Shown here piece by piece: positions 16,654-26,192 of a DNA stretch of 64,000 bases. Positions within the stretch are counted from its first letter, which is position 1. The number at the start of each line of letters is the position of its first letter. The translations under genes were made by a program, and so were the position numbers. Source of the stretch: Pseudomonas fluorescens (GTDB taxonomy: Bacteria; Pseudomonadota; Gammaproteobacteria; Pseudomonadales; Pseudomonadaceae); assembly GCF_001708445.1 (NCBI RefSeq), contig NZ_CP015637.1, forward strand, positions 3,101,001-3,165,000. Direction: 5' to 3'. The notes under the pieces were generated by a model. The model ran no database searches, was not told the DNA's origin, and saw only the letters and a list, made by a program, of their open reading frames with translations.

Positions 16654-16801
16654 ATCGGGGGCAAGCCCCCTCCCACATTTTCAACCGAGTACACCAGGCA
16701 TAACTCCGGTCGGCGCCAGGGCAGCCAAAGCCAGAGCAAAAGCAGACTCAGGTCGACCTGATGTATGCAGCTCCAAATGTGGGAGGGGGCTTGCCCCCGA
16801 T
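16654..16801. repeat. REP doublet (REPIN-like), 27-bp perfect inverted repeat
   Basis: Positions 16654-16680 and 16775-16801 are exact reverse complements; the arm contains CGGGGGCAAGCCCCC, itself a hairpin, then TCCCACATTT. The spacer is 94 bp. A short direct repeat CATCAACTGACAC flanks the pair near 16634 and 16827. Such paired REPs are scattered in fluorescent pseudomonads and are mobilised by RAYT transposases, none of which is in this window. The rest of 16578-17007 shows no gene. Confidence 0.8.
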
Positions 16802-17007
16802 AGCAGTGGGTCTGCCACAGACGCATCAACTGACACACACCCGCAAGGACTTTTTCAAAAGTTAACCAACACTAAGCCTTACACAACACGGTATCTCCGG
16901 AGGGAACCCCCGCGGGTGTTTTTTGCACCCAAAAGGGGCGTCTGGGGAACAGGGATCCTCCTACTGGCAGGCGCTTATTCTCGGCACGTCTGAAAAGGTA
17001 CCCTCCG

Positions 17008-20000
17008 ATGACAAGTCTTTCCTCCACGCCCTTACCGCACCTTCTGCCCCAACAGCCTCCCCTCCTGATCGACACACCCACGCCCGCCCTCCCGGGCAAC
17101 CAGCCCCCCACCACCGACACCGAACAGTCCGATTCAACCCAAACAAACCGCTCAACCACCGACACCGCCAGTGGCAGCTTGGCGCAAACCCTGGCAGACA
17201 AGCAGAACCTGCGCAGCCTCGGGCAAAAACTCAACGACATGGCCCAGCACCTGGGTGTAAACGCCACGCCGCAGGAGATCCTGGCCGCGCTGAAGTCGAC
17301 CCCCATGGATGTGCAAACCGCCTCGTCCTATCCCGTCGCCCCCGGCCATGCCACGACAATGGAGGCCTTCATCACCTCCATAGGCGTGGCTGTACCGAAC
17401 AGCCATTTCGCCTTGACCGCATTGGCAGACGCCGTGCTCAGCAGGGCCATTGAACACCCCCTGGGCAATCTGGGCGGTGCCCTGTCCTGGCCGCTGCCGC
17501 TGAGTATCGCGGAGCAACGCACGTTGCTCAGTGCCGCCACGCAATATGTCACGCTCCACCCCAACCCACCGTCGATGGGGGCAAGCCTGGGCCCGCTGGA
17601 TTATCTCAACAGCAATCAGCCACTCAGCGGCGAAGCCGCACGTGATCCAGCGAAGGTGCTGGAAACCCTGCTCAGTACCCCCCGTGCACAAGCGCTGGGG
17701 CAAGCCATGCAGACTCAATTGAACGGCATTGCGACTGACACCAGCGTCAATGACTACACACTGGCTGCGCTCAATCTGATGCTGGACCCACAGTCCATCA
17801 GCACGCCCCATCGAAACACCGTCGCCGGGTTTGATCTGGCACAGTCGGAGCATTGGGGCAAACCCGCATCAGCCATATTCCCGGCCCTGAGCAAGCACTT
17901 GAGCGCGCAAGGCCACGCCACGGCCGAAATGGCCAACGTAGGCGCTTACCTGATGCTGGCCCGCAAGGCGCCCGAGTTGCTGATCAAGGACATCCCCAGC
18001 AACGTAACCTATGGCAGCCCTGCCTGGGTCAACCTGTCGATCGCCGCGGCAACAATAGAAGCCCAGACACCGGGCAAAGTGCCCAACATGGGCTTTGCCC
18101 AGGTCATGAATGCCGCCGAAGACGCCAGCCTGCAAGACCCAGCCATGACCCAACAGGCACAACGCGCCGCCCTGCGGGTGTGGGGCGTGGTGAGTGGCGC
18201 ACTCTCCCAGCAAGAAGCTGATCGCTACAGCCCCGACGACGTCGAGAAGGTCCGCAGCGCGTTCAATCAACAGGCGAATGAACGATTGGAGGCGTCCAGC
18301 CAGATTCAGACTGAAATGCCCAGCCGCAAAGACATTGCCCTGGCCGCACTTAAACAACGGTTCGGCTCGGATGTGCCCTTTGAAGAAAAACTGCTGAGCG
18401 TCAAGAACACCAAGCAACCCCACATACAGCCGCTCTACGACCCCAATCGTGCCCCGGCAGGCTTGCACTCGTTGCTGGATATCGCCATGAGTGGCTTGCA
18501 CCAGTACGAATGGGAAAGCACAGACCCACGCATCCTCCGCGCCACGCAAGGCGAGTCCCTCCAATTCGACGTGAACAGCACCTTCAACGATCAGTTCACC
18601 CAAGCCATCGATTCAAGAAAAAAGGGCATTGCTAAGGCGGTCAAACACATGATTGCCCAATTGCCCCTGGCCGACAGGCAAAACCTGGAGCATGGGGAAC
18701 TTGAGTTCTACCAGCACAATACCTACAAGCTGGGGCTAGGATTTACCGGAAGAACCCTTCACAGCAAAAACGACAATTTGCTGGTTAAAGCCACAGGGCC
18801 AAGCGGCGAAACGGTGTATAAGATCGACCTGAAACAAGGGCGCGTGACCCAGGTTCCCACCACCGTTTTGACCGATCAGCACGAACGTAACGCCAGCCTG
18901 GTCTACCCGATTGAGCGGTTCACACCAACCACCTCGCCTGAGGCCGACTTCGCCCAGGACAAGACCGTCAGTTCTCCTCCGCCCACGCCTTCGAGCTACA
19001 CAAGTGCCCGAACACAGTCCATTGCCGATGCCTTTGTCGAACACCTGGACATTGCCGGCAAAGACGTGGTCCGGCAGGCCAAGGGGGCTACCAGCTACGA
19101 TCAGCAGATGGACACGGAGTGGAAACTGGTCAGCTTTTTACTGGACCTGATTCCACTCAGGTCGGCCATTGTCAACTTTCAAAACGGTGACTACCTGGAT
19201 GGCGCGACAGACCTGGGCATGGATATCTTTGGTTTCGTCACTGCCGGCGCAGGGGCGGCAGCGAAAGTGACAAAAGCCGGAACCTCGGCCGTCAGTGCCG
19301 CAACCAAGGCCCTGCGGGTGGCCAAAATACTCGGGACCACCGTCATCGGTGAGCTCAACCCCTTCAGTAGTATAGGCGATCTGGTTCAAGGCGGTGCAAG
19401 GCTGATCGGCAACGGGATTGAACAGGTCAAGCGCATAGATCGTCATCACAACGTGTTGAATGTCGCCAGTGCCGAATATGGACCTATTACCCAAGGCACC
19501 TTCAAGGCTGCCGACCAGACCGTCGAGGGAAGCACCATCCTGTTTGATGGCCAACGGTATGCCTATGATCCCGACAAGGGCAAACCTTACGGAGCGCCGA
19601 TCGAGGCATTCAACCCGCTGGACGGGATGATGCCGCCCGCCCCCAATATAAACGCATCCCGCAATCTCCCCGCATCCGCACACAATAACCGGCATAACCC
19701 GCTTAGCTCGAGCAACCGCCCGGCCCGTCCGCAGCCACCGGCGAATGGCCCGGTACAAGCGGTCCCGAACGGCATCCAAAAGACCGACCACTTACCTCAG
19801 GGGGAGTATGTCACCAGCATCAAAGGCGCGATAAGCGATGCACACTTCACCCCGAGCAGGAAGGCGGCAACCCGGCAAAAGTTCGGGCAAGAAATGAATG
19901 ACTTTTATCGGCGGATGGCAAACGGCGGCCTTCCGGCTCGCCCCACCCTCCCCGTGATCCCTGGTCAAGTCACACCCAAAACGGTGATCGAAAAGGCCCT

Positions 20001-20613
20001 GGATGCATCCGATGGCGTGGTCTTTGGTGACATCCATAAAGAAATGGCCAGTTTCCAGACGCTGTTCGATAACGTAGACACCTTCAAGCAAAAAGGGGTC
20101 AAGAAACTGTATATCGAAGCCACGTTCTATGACGCACAGATGAAAGTCATTGACGACGGCATCGGTTTTCTCGGCAACGGCAAGACACCACGGCTATCGC
20201 CCTCATTCGATGAGTTGGTCAAAAAATTCAATGATGAAGGGATAGAGATCGTGCCCCTCGACCATCCTTATCTCACCCGGCACAAAGATGAGCCCGAGCA
20301 GTTCCAAGCAATCAATCAGGCGCAGCAAAATGAGCCAAGGCTCAGGGAATTCAATTACTACGCCGCACAGACCATTCGCCAGAACCCTCCGGGCGAAAAG
20401 TGGATTGCGTTGATGGGCAATGCCCATATGAAGACATCCCAAGGAGTCCCGGGAGTGGCGGAGCTGACAGGCGGCATTGGGGTGGGCGTTTTCACAAGGA
20501 CAGACCCGGGAGTGAGCGTCGGAATGAGGAAGACCAAAAACCTCCCGGATCCGGCAAAGGCCTTAGATCCTCACGACGCACCGGGTGACCTGCACATTTT
20601 CCACGAGGTCTGA
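17008..20613 (+). CDS. 1201-aa toxin-like protein with C-terminal TIKI/ChaN/EreA-like domain
   Basis: A large soluble protein with no signal peptide and a Pro/Thr-rich first 60 residues. The middle is helical. A hydrophobic Gly/Ala-rich stretch at about residues 705-810 (LLDLIPLRSAIVNF, DIFGFVTAGAGAAAKV) could serve membrane insertion. The last 200 residues hold VVFGDIHKEMAS (about 1005), KKLYIEATFYD and WIALMGNAHMKTS, matching the G-x2-H, E and GN-x-H pattern of the TIKI/ChaN/EreA-like fold also found in dermonecrotic and Pasteurella-type toxins. I infer a host- or competitor-directed toxin or secreted effector. No immunity, secretion or chaperone gene adjoins it, and a terminator follows. 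Confidence 0.6.
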   Translation: MTSLSSTPLPHLLPQQPPLLIDTPTPALPGNQPPTTDTEQSDSTQTNRSTTDTASGSLAQTLADKQNLRSLGQKLNDMAQHLGVNATPQEILAALKSTPMDVQTASSYPVAPGHATTMEAFITSIGVAVPNSHFALTALADAVLSRAIEHPLGNLGGALSWPLPLSIAEQRTLLSAATQYVTLHPNPPSMGASLGPLDYLNSNQPLSGEAARDPAKVLETLLSTPRAQALGQAMQTQLNGIATDTSVNDYTLAALNLMLDPQSISTPHRNTVAGFDLAQSEHWGKPASAIFPALSKHLSAQGHATAEMANVGAYLMLARKAPELLIKDIPSNVTYGSPAWVNLSIAAATIEAQTPGKVPNMGFAQVMNAAEDASLQDPAMTQQAQRAALRVWGVVSGALSQQEADRYSPDDVEKVRSAFNQQANERLEASSQIQTEMPSRKDIALAALKQRFGSDVPFEEKLLSVKNTKQPHIQPLYDPNRAPAGLHSLLDIAMSGLHQYEWESTDPRILRATQGESLQFDVNSTFNDQFTQAIDSRKKGIAKAVKHMIAQLPLADRQNLEHGELEFYQHNTYKLGLGFTGRTLHSKNDNLLVKATGPSGETVYKIDLKQGRVTQVPTTVLTDQHERNASLVYPIERFTPTTSPEADFAQDKTVSSPPPTPSSYTSARTQSIADAFVEHLDIAGKDVVRQAKGATSYDQQMDTEWKLVSFLLDLIPLRSAIVNFQNGDYLDGATDLGMDIFGFVTAGAGAAAKVTKAGTSAVSAATKALRVAKILGTTVIGELNPFSSIGDLVQGGARLIGNGIEQVKRIDRHHNVLNVASAEYGPITQGTFKAADQTVEGSTILFDGQRYAYDPDKGKPYGAPIEAFNPLDGMMPPAPNINASRNLPASAHNNRHNPLSSSNRPARPQPPANGPVQAVPNGIQKTDHLPQGEYVTSIKGAISDAHFTPSRKAATRQKFGQEMNDFYRRMANGGLPARPTLPVIPGQVTPKTVIEKALDASDGVVFGDIHKEMASFQTLFDNVDTFKQKGVKKLYIEATFYDAQMKVIDDGIGFLGNGKTPRLSPSFDELVKKFNDEGIEIVPLDHPYLTRHKDEPEQFQAINQAQQNEPRLREFNYYAAQTIRQNPPGEKWIALMGNAHMKTSQGVPGVAELTGGIGVGVFTRTDPGVSVGMRKTKNLPDPAKALDPHDAPGDLHIFHEV

Positions 20614-20660
20614 GGTCCAACCTACCCCCTGAACCCAGCCTGCTCATACGCGATGACAAA

Positions 20661-20687
20661 ACGCCCGGCCGGAGGCCGGGCTTTTGT
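20661..20687. terminator. Terminator between convergent toxin and ABC permease genes
   Basis: GCCCGGCC-GGAG-GGCCGGGC-like hairpin (AAAACGCCCGGCCGGAGG then CCGGGCTTTTGTT) with A run before and T run after, so it can act for both converging transcripts. Confidence 0.8.
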
Positions 20688-20697
20688 TCAGGGCCTG

Positions 20698-21468
20698 TCA
20701 CCCGCCATGCACCCATCGCTGATGCAACCATCGCGCAAACGCATCCAGCGCAAAGCCCAGCAGCCCGATCAGCAGCACCATCGCCATCAGTTCCGAATAA
20801 GCCAGGCGGTCCCGCGTGTCGAGGATGTAATACCCCAGCCCGGCACTGACCCCAAGCATCTCGCACGGCACCAGCACGATCCACAAAATGCCGATGGCCA
20901 GGCGCACGCCGGTCAACACATGCCCGACCACGCCTGGAATGATCACCCGACGCAGCGTCTCCCAGCGCGTGGCACTCAGGCTCTGGCTCAACTGCAACCA
21001 GCGTGGGTCCAGCTGGCGCACCCCGGCAGCGGTGTTGAGCATGATCGGCCACACCGCGGCAAACGCCAGCAGGAAGTAGATCGGCTGGTCCCCGACGCCC
21101 ATCAGCATCACCACGATCGGCATCCACGACAGGGGCGAGATCATCCGCAGGAACTGAAAGGCCGGCGTGGTCGCAGCCTCCAGGTTGCGCGAACTGCCCA
21201 CCAGCAACCCCAGCGGTACGCCCACCAGCAAGGCAAGAAACAGCCCGACCACGATGCGCTTGAGGCTCACCGCAATGTGCAGGTACAGCTCGCCGCGCCC
21301 CAGCAACTCCCACAGGCTGCCGAACGTGGCCGCCAGTGAAAAACGCGCTGACAAGCCGTCGGCAGCGCCAAACACCTTCACACCCAGCCACCAGAGCAAC
21401 AGCAACCCGGCCAAGCCTCCCAACCCGAGCAACCAGCCCGGCCACGCTACGGTTTTACCTCGGTTCAA
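20698..21468 (-). CDS. ABC transporter permease (SsuC/TauC type)
   Basis: This 256-aa inner-membrane protein has six predicted helices and the BPD-type EAA loop around LSQSLSATRWETLRRVIIPG. It belongs to the nitrate/sulfonate/taurine permease family. Its ATG overlaps the stop of the substrate-binding protein gene by four bases, so the two are translationally coupled. It is the last gene of an operon with a flavoenzyme, suggesting import of a sulfur- or nitrogen-containing organic compound. Confidence 0.88.
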   Translation of the reverse strand: MNRGKTVAWPGWLLGLGGLAGLLLLWWLGVKVFGAADGLSARFSLAATFGSLWELLGRGELYLHIAVSLKRIVVGLFLALLVGVPLGLLVGSSRNLEAATTPAFQFLRMISPLSWMPIVVMLMGVGDQPIYFLLAFAAVWPIMLNTAAGVRQLDPRWLQLSQSLSATRWETLRRVIIPGVVGHVLTGVRLAIGILWIVLVPCEMLGVSAGLGYYILDTRDRLAYSELMAMVLLIGLLGFALDAFARWLHQRWVHGG

Positions 21469-22664
21469 GCGCCGATCTCCTCGTGCCGCTCAAAGCCCTC
21501 CGGCAAGCCAAAGGTCTTCATGCCACCCACGGCCTCGATAGCGTTGCGCACAAAGCGGTCATCCACGAGGTCCTTGGCGACGAAGGCCGGGTCGAGATCG
21601 GCGAGGAACTTCTTGTCGCCTTCGATCAAGGTGTCTTTCAGGCGCCGTACCAGTTCCTCGGTGTAGCTGGGGAAGGGATAGGGCTGGAAGTCAATGCGAT
21701 GTTCGTCCCAGTTGGCATGCTGGATCGCACCCTCCGCCAGGTACGCAGCGCGGTCGCTGGCCGCCGGTGCCAGGACCTTGCTCAAGACCGGTTCGGCATG
21801 CGGCGTGTAGCGGTTCGGGCCATCCTTGGACAACAGCTTCACCGCTTCTTCGCGGTGGTCGCGGGTCCAGACCTGGGCCTTGACGATGGCATTCACCACC
21901 TTCTGCGACCACTCCGGGCGGTTGACCAGGTCATGCTCATGCATGAACACCACGCAGCACGCATGGTTACGCCACACATCGCCGGTAAAACGCTGCACGC
22001 GACCAACCTTGAGGTTTTCCGCCAGGGCATTGAACGGCTCGGCGACGATGTAGCCGTCGATGCGCTTGCTGGCCAATGCCGGCGGCATGTCCGAGGGCGG
22101 CAGCACGATCAGGTTCACCTCATTGGCCGCAATCGCGCCACCAGCCGCACGGGCAACGGGGGTAAGGCCGTTATCGCGGAACAGTTGCTGCACCACCACG
22201 TTATGGATCGAATACCAGAACGGAATCGCCACCGACTTACCGCCCAGTTGCTTGACGTCAGTGATGCCCGGCGCCACGGTCAGCCCGGAACCGCCGACGT
22301 GGTTCCATGCCACGACCTTGGCCGGGACCTGGCTGCCATAGCGTGCCCACACGGTCATCGGCGACAGCAGGTGAATCACGTTGACCTGGCCCGAGATAAA
22401 CGCCTCGATCACCTGGGCCCAACTGCGTAGCAGCACCGGGCGCTCGGCCTTGATGCCCTCGGCCTCGAACAGGCCATTGTTATGCGCCACCAGCAATGGC
22501 GTGGCGTCGGTGATCGGCAAATAACCGATGCGTACCGGTGCATCCGGTTCATTGGCCGCGCGTGCCTGCAGGCTGCTCAACAGCGGCAAGGCACCGGCGG
22601 CGCTGAGCACCGCAGAGAGTTTGAGAAAATCACGGCGCGAGTGGGTCAGGTCATCCAGACACAT
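21465..22664 (-). CDS. ABC substrate-binding protein (NrtA/SsuA type) with Tat signal
   Basis: 399 aa from the ATG at 22664, which follows GGAG. The N-terminus carries a twin-arginine motif (HSRRDFLKLSA) and AxA site (LQARAANE), so it should be exported folded by Tat. The mature part (RIGYLPITDATPLLVAHNNG, WYSIHNVVVQQLFRDNG, GYIVAEPFN) fits the nitrate/sulfonate/taurine binding family (NMT1/NrtA-like). An upstream ATG at 22751 would add 29 residues and bury the Tat motif, so I rejected it. It overlaps the ATPase gene by 14 bases. Ligand unknown. Confidence 0.86.
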   Translation of the reverse strand: MCLDDLTHSRRDFLKLSAVLSAAGALPLLSSLQARAANEPDAPVRIGYLPITDATPLLVAHNNGLFEAEGIKAERPVLLRSWAQVIEAFISGQVNVIHLLSPMTVWARYGSQVPAKVVAWNHVGGSGLTVAPGITDVKQLGGKSVAIPFWYSIHNVVVQQLFRDNGLTPVARAAGGAIAANEVNLIVLPPSDMPPALASKRIDGYIVAEPFNALAENLKVGRVQRFTGDVWRNHACCVVFMHEHDLVNRPEWSQKVVNAIVKAQVWTRDHREEAVKLLSKDGPNRYTPHAEPVLSKVLAPAASDRAAYLAEGAIQHANWDEHRIDFQPYPFPSYTEELVRRLKDTLIEGDKKFLADLDPAFVAKDLVDDRFVRNAIEAVGGMKTFGLPEGFERHEEIGA

Positions 22665-23454
22665 GGCTAGGCTCCAGCAGGTCAAGGGGGTTGGGTTGAG
22701 GGCGGCTCGCCTGCCGTAGGGTTTTAAGAATCTCGATGCGCAGCGCGCCAATCGCTTCTACCTGTTCCTCGCGGGGTTGCGGCAGGTCGATCCGCCATTC
22801 GCCCAACGTGCGCGCCGGGCGGTTACCCAGTAGCAGGATGCGGTCGGACAGCAGCAGGGCTTCGTCGATGTCGTGGGTGATCAACACCGCCGCCGAACCC
22901 TGTTCGCGATTGACCTTGAGCAACAGGTGCTGCATGTCGGCACGGGTCACTTCGTCCAAGGCACCAAAGGGTTCATCGAGCAGCAGTACTTGCGGCTGGC
23001 GCGCCAGGCAGCGGGCCAACGCCGTGCGCTGGGCCATGCCACCGGACAACTGCGCCGGGAACTGCTGGCGCGCATGCTCCAGGCCCACGGCCGCGATGGC
23101 ATGGTCAACGCGCTGGCGCCGCTCCTCGGGGCTCAGGTGCGGCTGACGGGCGAAGTCCAGGCCAAACGCCACATTCTTTTCCAGGCTCAGCCACGGCAAC
23201 AGGCTTGGGTCCTGGAACGCCACCGCCACACGCGGGTGCGGGCCGCTCAATGGCTCGCCCAGTACCTGTACGCCGCCGCCCTGAGGCGCCTGCAAGCCGG
23301 CGAGCACCCGCAACAGGCTGGATTTGCCCACACCGCTGGGGCCGAGGATCGATACCACTTCGCCGGGCTGCAACTGCAGGTCGAAGCCTTGCAGCACCGG
23401 GCCGCTGGCGTACCCCAGGGCAATGCCCCGGGCCGTCAGAACCGACTGGCTCAT
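22651..23454 (-). CDS. ABC transporter ATPase (SsuB/TauB type)
   Basis: This 267-aa nucleotide-binding subunit shows Walker A GPSGVGKSS, Q-loop VAFQDPSLLPW, signature LSGGMAQRTALARCL and Walker B VLLLDEPFGALDE with the H-loop VLITHDIDEAL. It energises the importer formed with the adjacent permease and binding protein. Its start overlaps the flavoenzyme stop by four bases, confirming a single operon. Confidence 0.9.
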   Translation of the reverse strand: MSQSVLTARGIALGYASGPVLQGFDLQLQPGEVVSILGPSGVGKSSLLRVLAGLQAPQGGGVQVLGEPLSGPHPRVAVAFQDPSLLPWLSLEKNVAFGLDFARQPHLSPEERRQRVDHAIAAVGLEHARQQFPAQLSGGMAQRTALARCLARQPQVLLLDEPFGALDEVTRADMQHLLLKVNREQGSAAVLITHDIDEALLLSDRILLLGNRPARTLGEWRIDLPQPREEQVEAIGALRIEILKTLRQASRPQPNPLDLLEPSHVSG

Positions 23455-24512
23455 AGCGCGGCCTGGCGTTGCAGTTCGGTGCGCAGTTGCACCAGGCTGG
23501 GCGTCACAATCGGCACAAAGGCCGACTCACGCCAGCGCCGGGCAAAACCACTGCCGTGCGCGGTGAGGTAGGCCTTGCCGCCACTGGCCTGCAGCTCAAG
23601 TTGCACGGCGCTCGCGGCGGTTTCCGCGAGGGCGATGCGCAGCTTGAACAATGGCACCGGTTCGGCGGCGAAACGTCCGGCCAGCAACCCTTTCTTGAGT
23701 TCGGTGACCAGGTGATCGAGGGTCACGCGCAACGCCTCCAACTCTTCACGCAACACGGTGCGGGACGCGCCCAGATGATAGGCCACTTCCGCCAACGAGC
23801 GACGCGCCAGGCCAATCGACATGCCGCATTGCAGGCCAAGAAACGCCGGGCGCACCGCCGGCAGGAACTGGCGTGCATCCTCATGCAGCAACCAGTCGCG
23901 ACTCAGCTCCACACCTTCCAGCCCCAGGGCGGCCGTGTTGCTGGATTGCAAGCCGAGCAAATCAAGATCGTGTGAGCGCTGCAAGCCCGCCACTGAGTCC
24001 GGGATCGCCAGGATAAACGGCGCACCACCGTCGGCATGTTCAATCGCGGCGGCGGCGACGAAGCCGTTCTTGCGCAAGTTGGTCACCCAGTGCAGGCGAC
24101 CGTTCAGGGTCCAACCGTCGTCGCTCGGCTCGCCGCTGATCTGCAATGTCTCGATACCCGAGAGGAACTTCATTGCATTCGACAGCCCCGTTGCCCCGGC
24201 CAGCTTGCCGCTGAGCAGGTCCGGCAACAACTGCTCACGCAGCCGCTCGTTGGGGCTGTGCAACAGATACTCGATAAACGAACGCTGCCCCCAGCACACA
24301 AAGGCTGCCGCCAGGGAATGGCTGGCAACATTCGCGATGGCGTCCACCGCCCCGCCCACATCGCCGCCGAGGCCACCGAGGTGCTTGGGTACGCCGATTC
24401 GCAACACGTTGGCGTCTGCCAACCGCGGCAGCACTTCCTGTGGGTCGCAACTGCCCACATCCAGGGCCTGCGCTTGAACATCGAGCCAACGGCTCAAGAT
24501 TGGGTCAAGCAT
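23451..24512 (-). CDS. Acyl-CoA-dehydrogenase-like flavoenzyme (SfnB/DszC type)
   Basis: 353 aa with the acyl-CoA dehydrogenase fold: helical N-domain (RIGVPKHLGGLGGDVGG), beta middle domain (LNGRLHWVTNLRKNGF) and C-terminal four-helix bundle ending QLRTELQRQAAL. It is shorter than typical fatty-acid dehydrogenases, and I cannot point to the catalytic Glu. Its operon with a sulfonate-type importer and an AhpD-like protein fits the SfnB/DszC branch, flavin-dependent monooxygenases or desulfurising enzymes, rather than beta-oxidation. AAGGAG lies eight bases before the ATG. Confidence 0.75.
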   Translation of the reverse strand: MLDPILSRWLDVQAQALDVGSCDPQEVLPRLADANVLRIGVPKHLGGLGGDVGGAVDAIANVASHSLAAAFVCWGQRSFIEYLLHSPNERLREQLLPDLLSGKLAGATGLSNAMKFLSGIETLQISGEPSDDGWTLNGRLHWVTNLRKNGFVAAAAIEHADGGAPFILAIPDSVAGLQRSHDLDLLGLQSSNTAALGLEGVELSRDWLLHEDARQFLPAVRPAFLGLQCGMSIGLARRSLAEVAYHLGASRTVLREELEALRVTLDHLVTELKKGLLAGRFAAEPVPLFKLRIALAETAASAVQLELQASGGKAYLTAHGSGFARRWRESAFVPIVTPSLVQLRTELQRQAAL

Positions 24513-24563
24513 TCATGTTTCTCCTTGTTAAAGCAGATGACCATCACCGACGCGTGCGCGCCT

Positions 24564-25124
24564 TCAACTGGCCGGTTGTTCCCAACGGTACTGCGCCAGC
24601 TCCGGGTTCAGCGGGGTACGGGCAAACACATTAGCGAAGTTGCACAGAGTGGCCAGGCTGACCCCCAATATAACCTCCAGCGCCTGGCCTTCGGAGTAGC
24701 CGGCGGCCCGGAACGCCTCGTAGCCGGCATCGCTCACATCGCCTCGGGTAGCGATCACTTCGCGGGTGAACGCGGCGAGCGTCTCATAACGAGCATCGGG
24801 CAGTTCGCCACGCTGGCGCAGGGCTTCGATCACGGTTTCGGGCAGCTTGGCTTTGTTGCGCGCCACGGCGGTGTGGCCGGCCACGCAGAAATCGCAACCG
24901 TGGGTGGTCGCGGCAATCAGTTGCACCACTTCGCGATCGGCCAGGCTCAGCTCGGCCTTGGCGTTCAGGCCGGAAACGGTGATGTAGGTCTCCAACGCGG
25001 CCGGCGCATTGGCCAGCACGGCCAGCAGGTTGGGGATGAAACCCGAGCCTTTCAGCGCATTTTCCAGGAAGGGTTTGGCCGCTGGCGGAGCGGTTTCGAG
25101 GGTGAGCAGCGGTACGCGGGACAT
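24564..25124 (-). CDS. AhpD-like carboxymuconolactone decarboxylase-family protein
   Basis: 186 aa, all-helical, with the AhpD-type redox motif: VVQLIAATTHGCDFCVAGH contains C-x2-C-x3-H (about residues 75-82). Members reduce peroxides or act as proton-transfer enzymes. It is the first gene of the operon leading into the flavoenzyme and ABC importer, with AAGGAG nine bases before its ATG. It may protect against peroxide made by the flavoenzyme, which is inference. Confidence 0.85.
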   Translation of the reverse strand: MSRVPLLTLETAPPAAKPFLENALKGSGFIPNLLAVLANAPAALETYITVSGLNAKAELSLADREVVQLIAATTHGCDFCVAGHTAVARNKAKLPETVIEALRQRGELPDARYETLAAFTREVIATRGDVSDAGYEAFRAAGYSEGQALEVILGVSLATLCNFANVFARTPLNPELAQYRWEQPAS

Positions 25125-25226
25125 GGTGCGGTCTCCTTATTGGTTCGTGTACCAAGTCTGTTGGTTATAAAAAAACGCCTCAATAGGCTAAAGTAGCGAT
25201 TACTTGCTCTTGAGTCTTTCCATTAG

Positions 25227-26147
25227 ATGAATTCGTCCGGTGCACTTGTCGATTGGTTATTAGACAGCCTTGAACTCGAGACCAGCTTGTTTCATGTCGG
25301 GCGTTACTGCGGTGACTGGCACGCCAGCACCCACGGCCTGGCGCGGGCCAGTTTCCACCTGCTCGTGCAGGGCCAATGCTGGCTGCATATCGACGGCGAG
25401 CCCAGCCCCCAGCACCTGAACAATGGCGACGCGGTGTTTCTGTTGCGTGACCTTGAGTACCGACTGTCCGGCGAAGCCACGGCGGCGGGTGCGCAGGAAT
25501 GCCCGCGTCGCCCGATGGTGCCACTGGACAGCGCGGCCACCGACGGCGTGGGGCTGGTCTGCGGGTTCTTTCACTTCCAATCCGGCTTGTCCGCAATGAT
25601 TGTCGACAGCCTGCCCGCGTGGATCATCCTGCGTGCCGGTGACCCGTCATTGACCGCCGCGCGCAACCTGTTCGAACTGATCCTGCAAGAGTGCGAACGC
25701 ACTCCGGCGCCCTCGTCCACCCTGCTCGAACGTCTGTGCCACCTGCTGTTCCTGTATGTACTGCGCCAACAAGTGATCGGCAACACCGACTTGGGCGGCC
25801 TCGCCGCGCTGGGCCGGCAGCCGGCATTTGCGCACCTGCTGGAACAATTGATCGCCCGGCCGGCGGAGCCCTGGACCCTGGAAAGCATGGCCGCCAGCAC
25901 CGGCCTGTCGCGCTCGGCGTTTTTCAAGCGCTTCAATGAGCTGTGCGGGCAATCGCCAGGGCAAGTGCTACTGATGATGCGCATGCGCCATGCCTGCCAG
26001 CTGTTCAAAAACGACCAGACCGTGGCCGATGTTGCGCTGGAGGTGGGGTATCAGTCGGTGGCCGCGTTTACGCGGGCGTTCCACAAGGTCATTGGCCAGC
26101 AGCCGGGGGCCTATCGCAAGGGCCAGGCGCCAGGCGTGAAGCGCTAA
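25227..26147 (+). CDS. AraC-family regulator with cupin sensor domain
   Basis: 306 aa. The N-terminal cupin part (HVGRYCGDWHAS, CWLHIDGEPSPQHLNNGDAV, FLLRDLEYRLSG) should bind a small ligand. The C-terminal pair of helix-turn-helices includes MAASTGLSRSAFFKRFNELCG and VADVALEVGYQSVAAFTRAF. It is divergent from the AhpD/flavoenzyme/ABC operon with a 102-bp shared promoter region, so it most likely controls that operon. Confidence 0.88.
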   Translation: MNSSGALVDWLLDSLELETSLFHVGRYCGDWHASTHGLARASFHLLVQGQCWLHIDGEPSPQHLNNGDAVFLLRDLEYRLSGEATAAGAQECPRRPMVPLDSAATDGVGLVCGFFHFQSGLSAMIVDSLPAWIILRAGDPSLTAARNLFELILQECERTPAPSSTLLERLCHLLFLYVLRQQVIGNTDLGGLAALGRQPAFAHLLEQLIARPAEPWTLESMAASTGLSRSAFFKRFNELCGQSPGQVLLMMRMRHACQLFKNDQTVADVALEVGYQSVAAFTRAFHKVIGQQPGAYRKGQAPGVKR

Positions 26148-26192
26148 GCCCACGCATCGTAATAAATGGAACGGTTTTGCAGGCGCCCGCCC

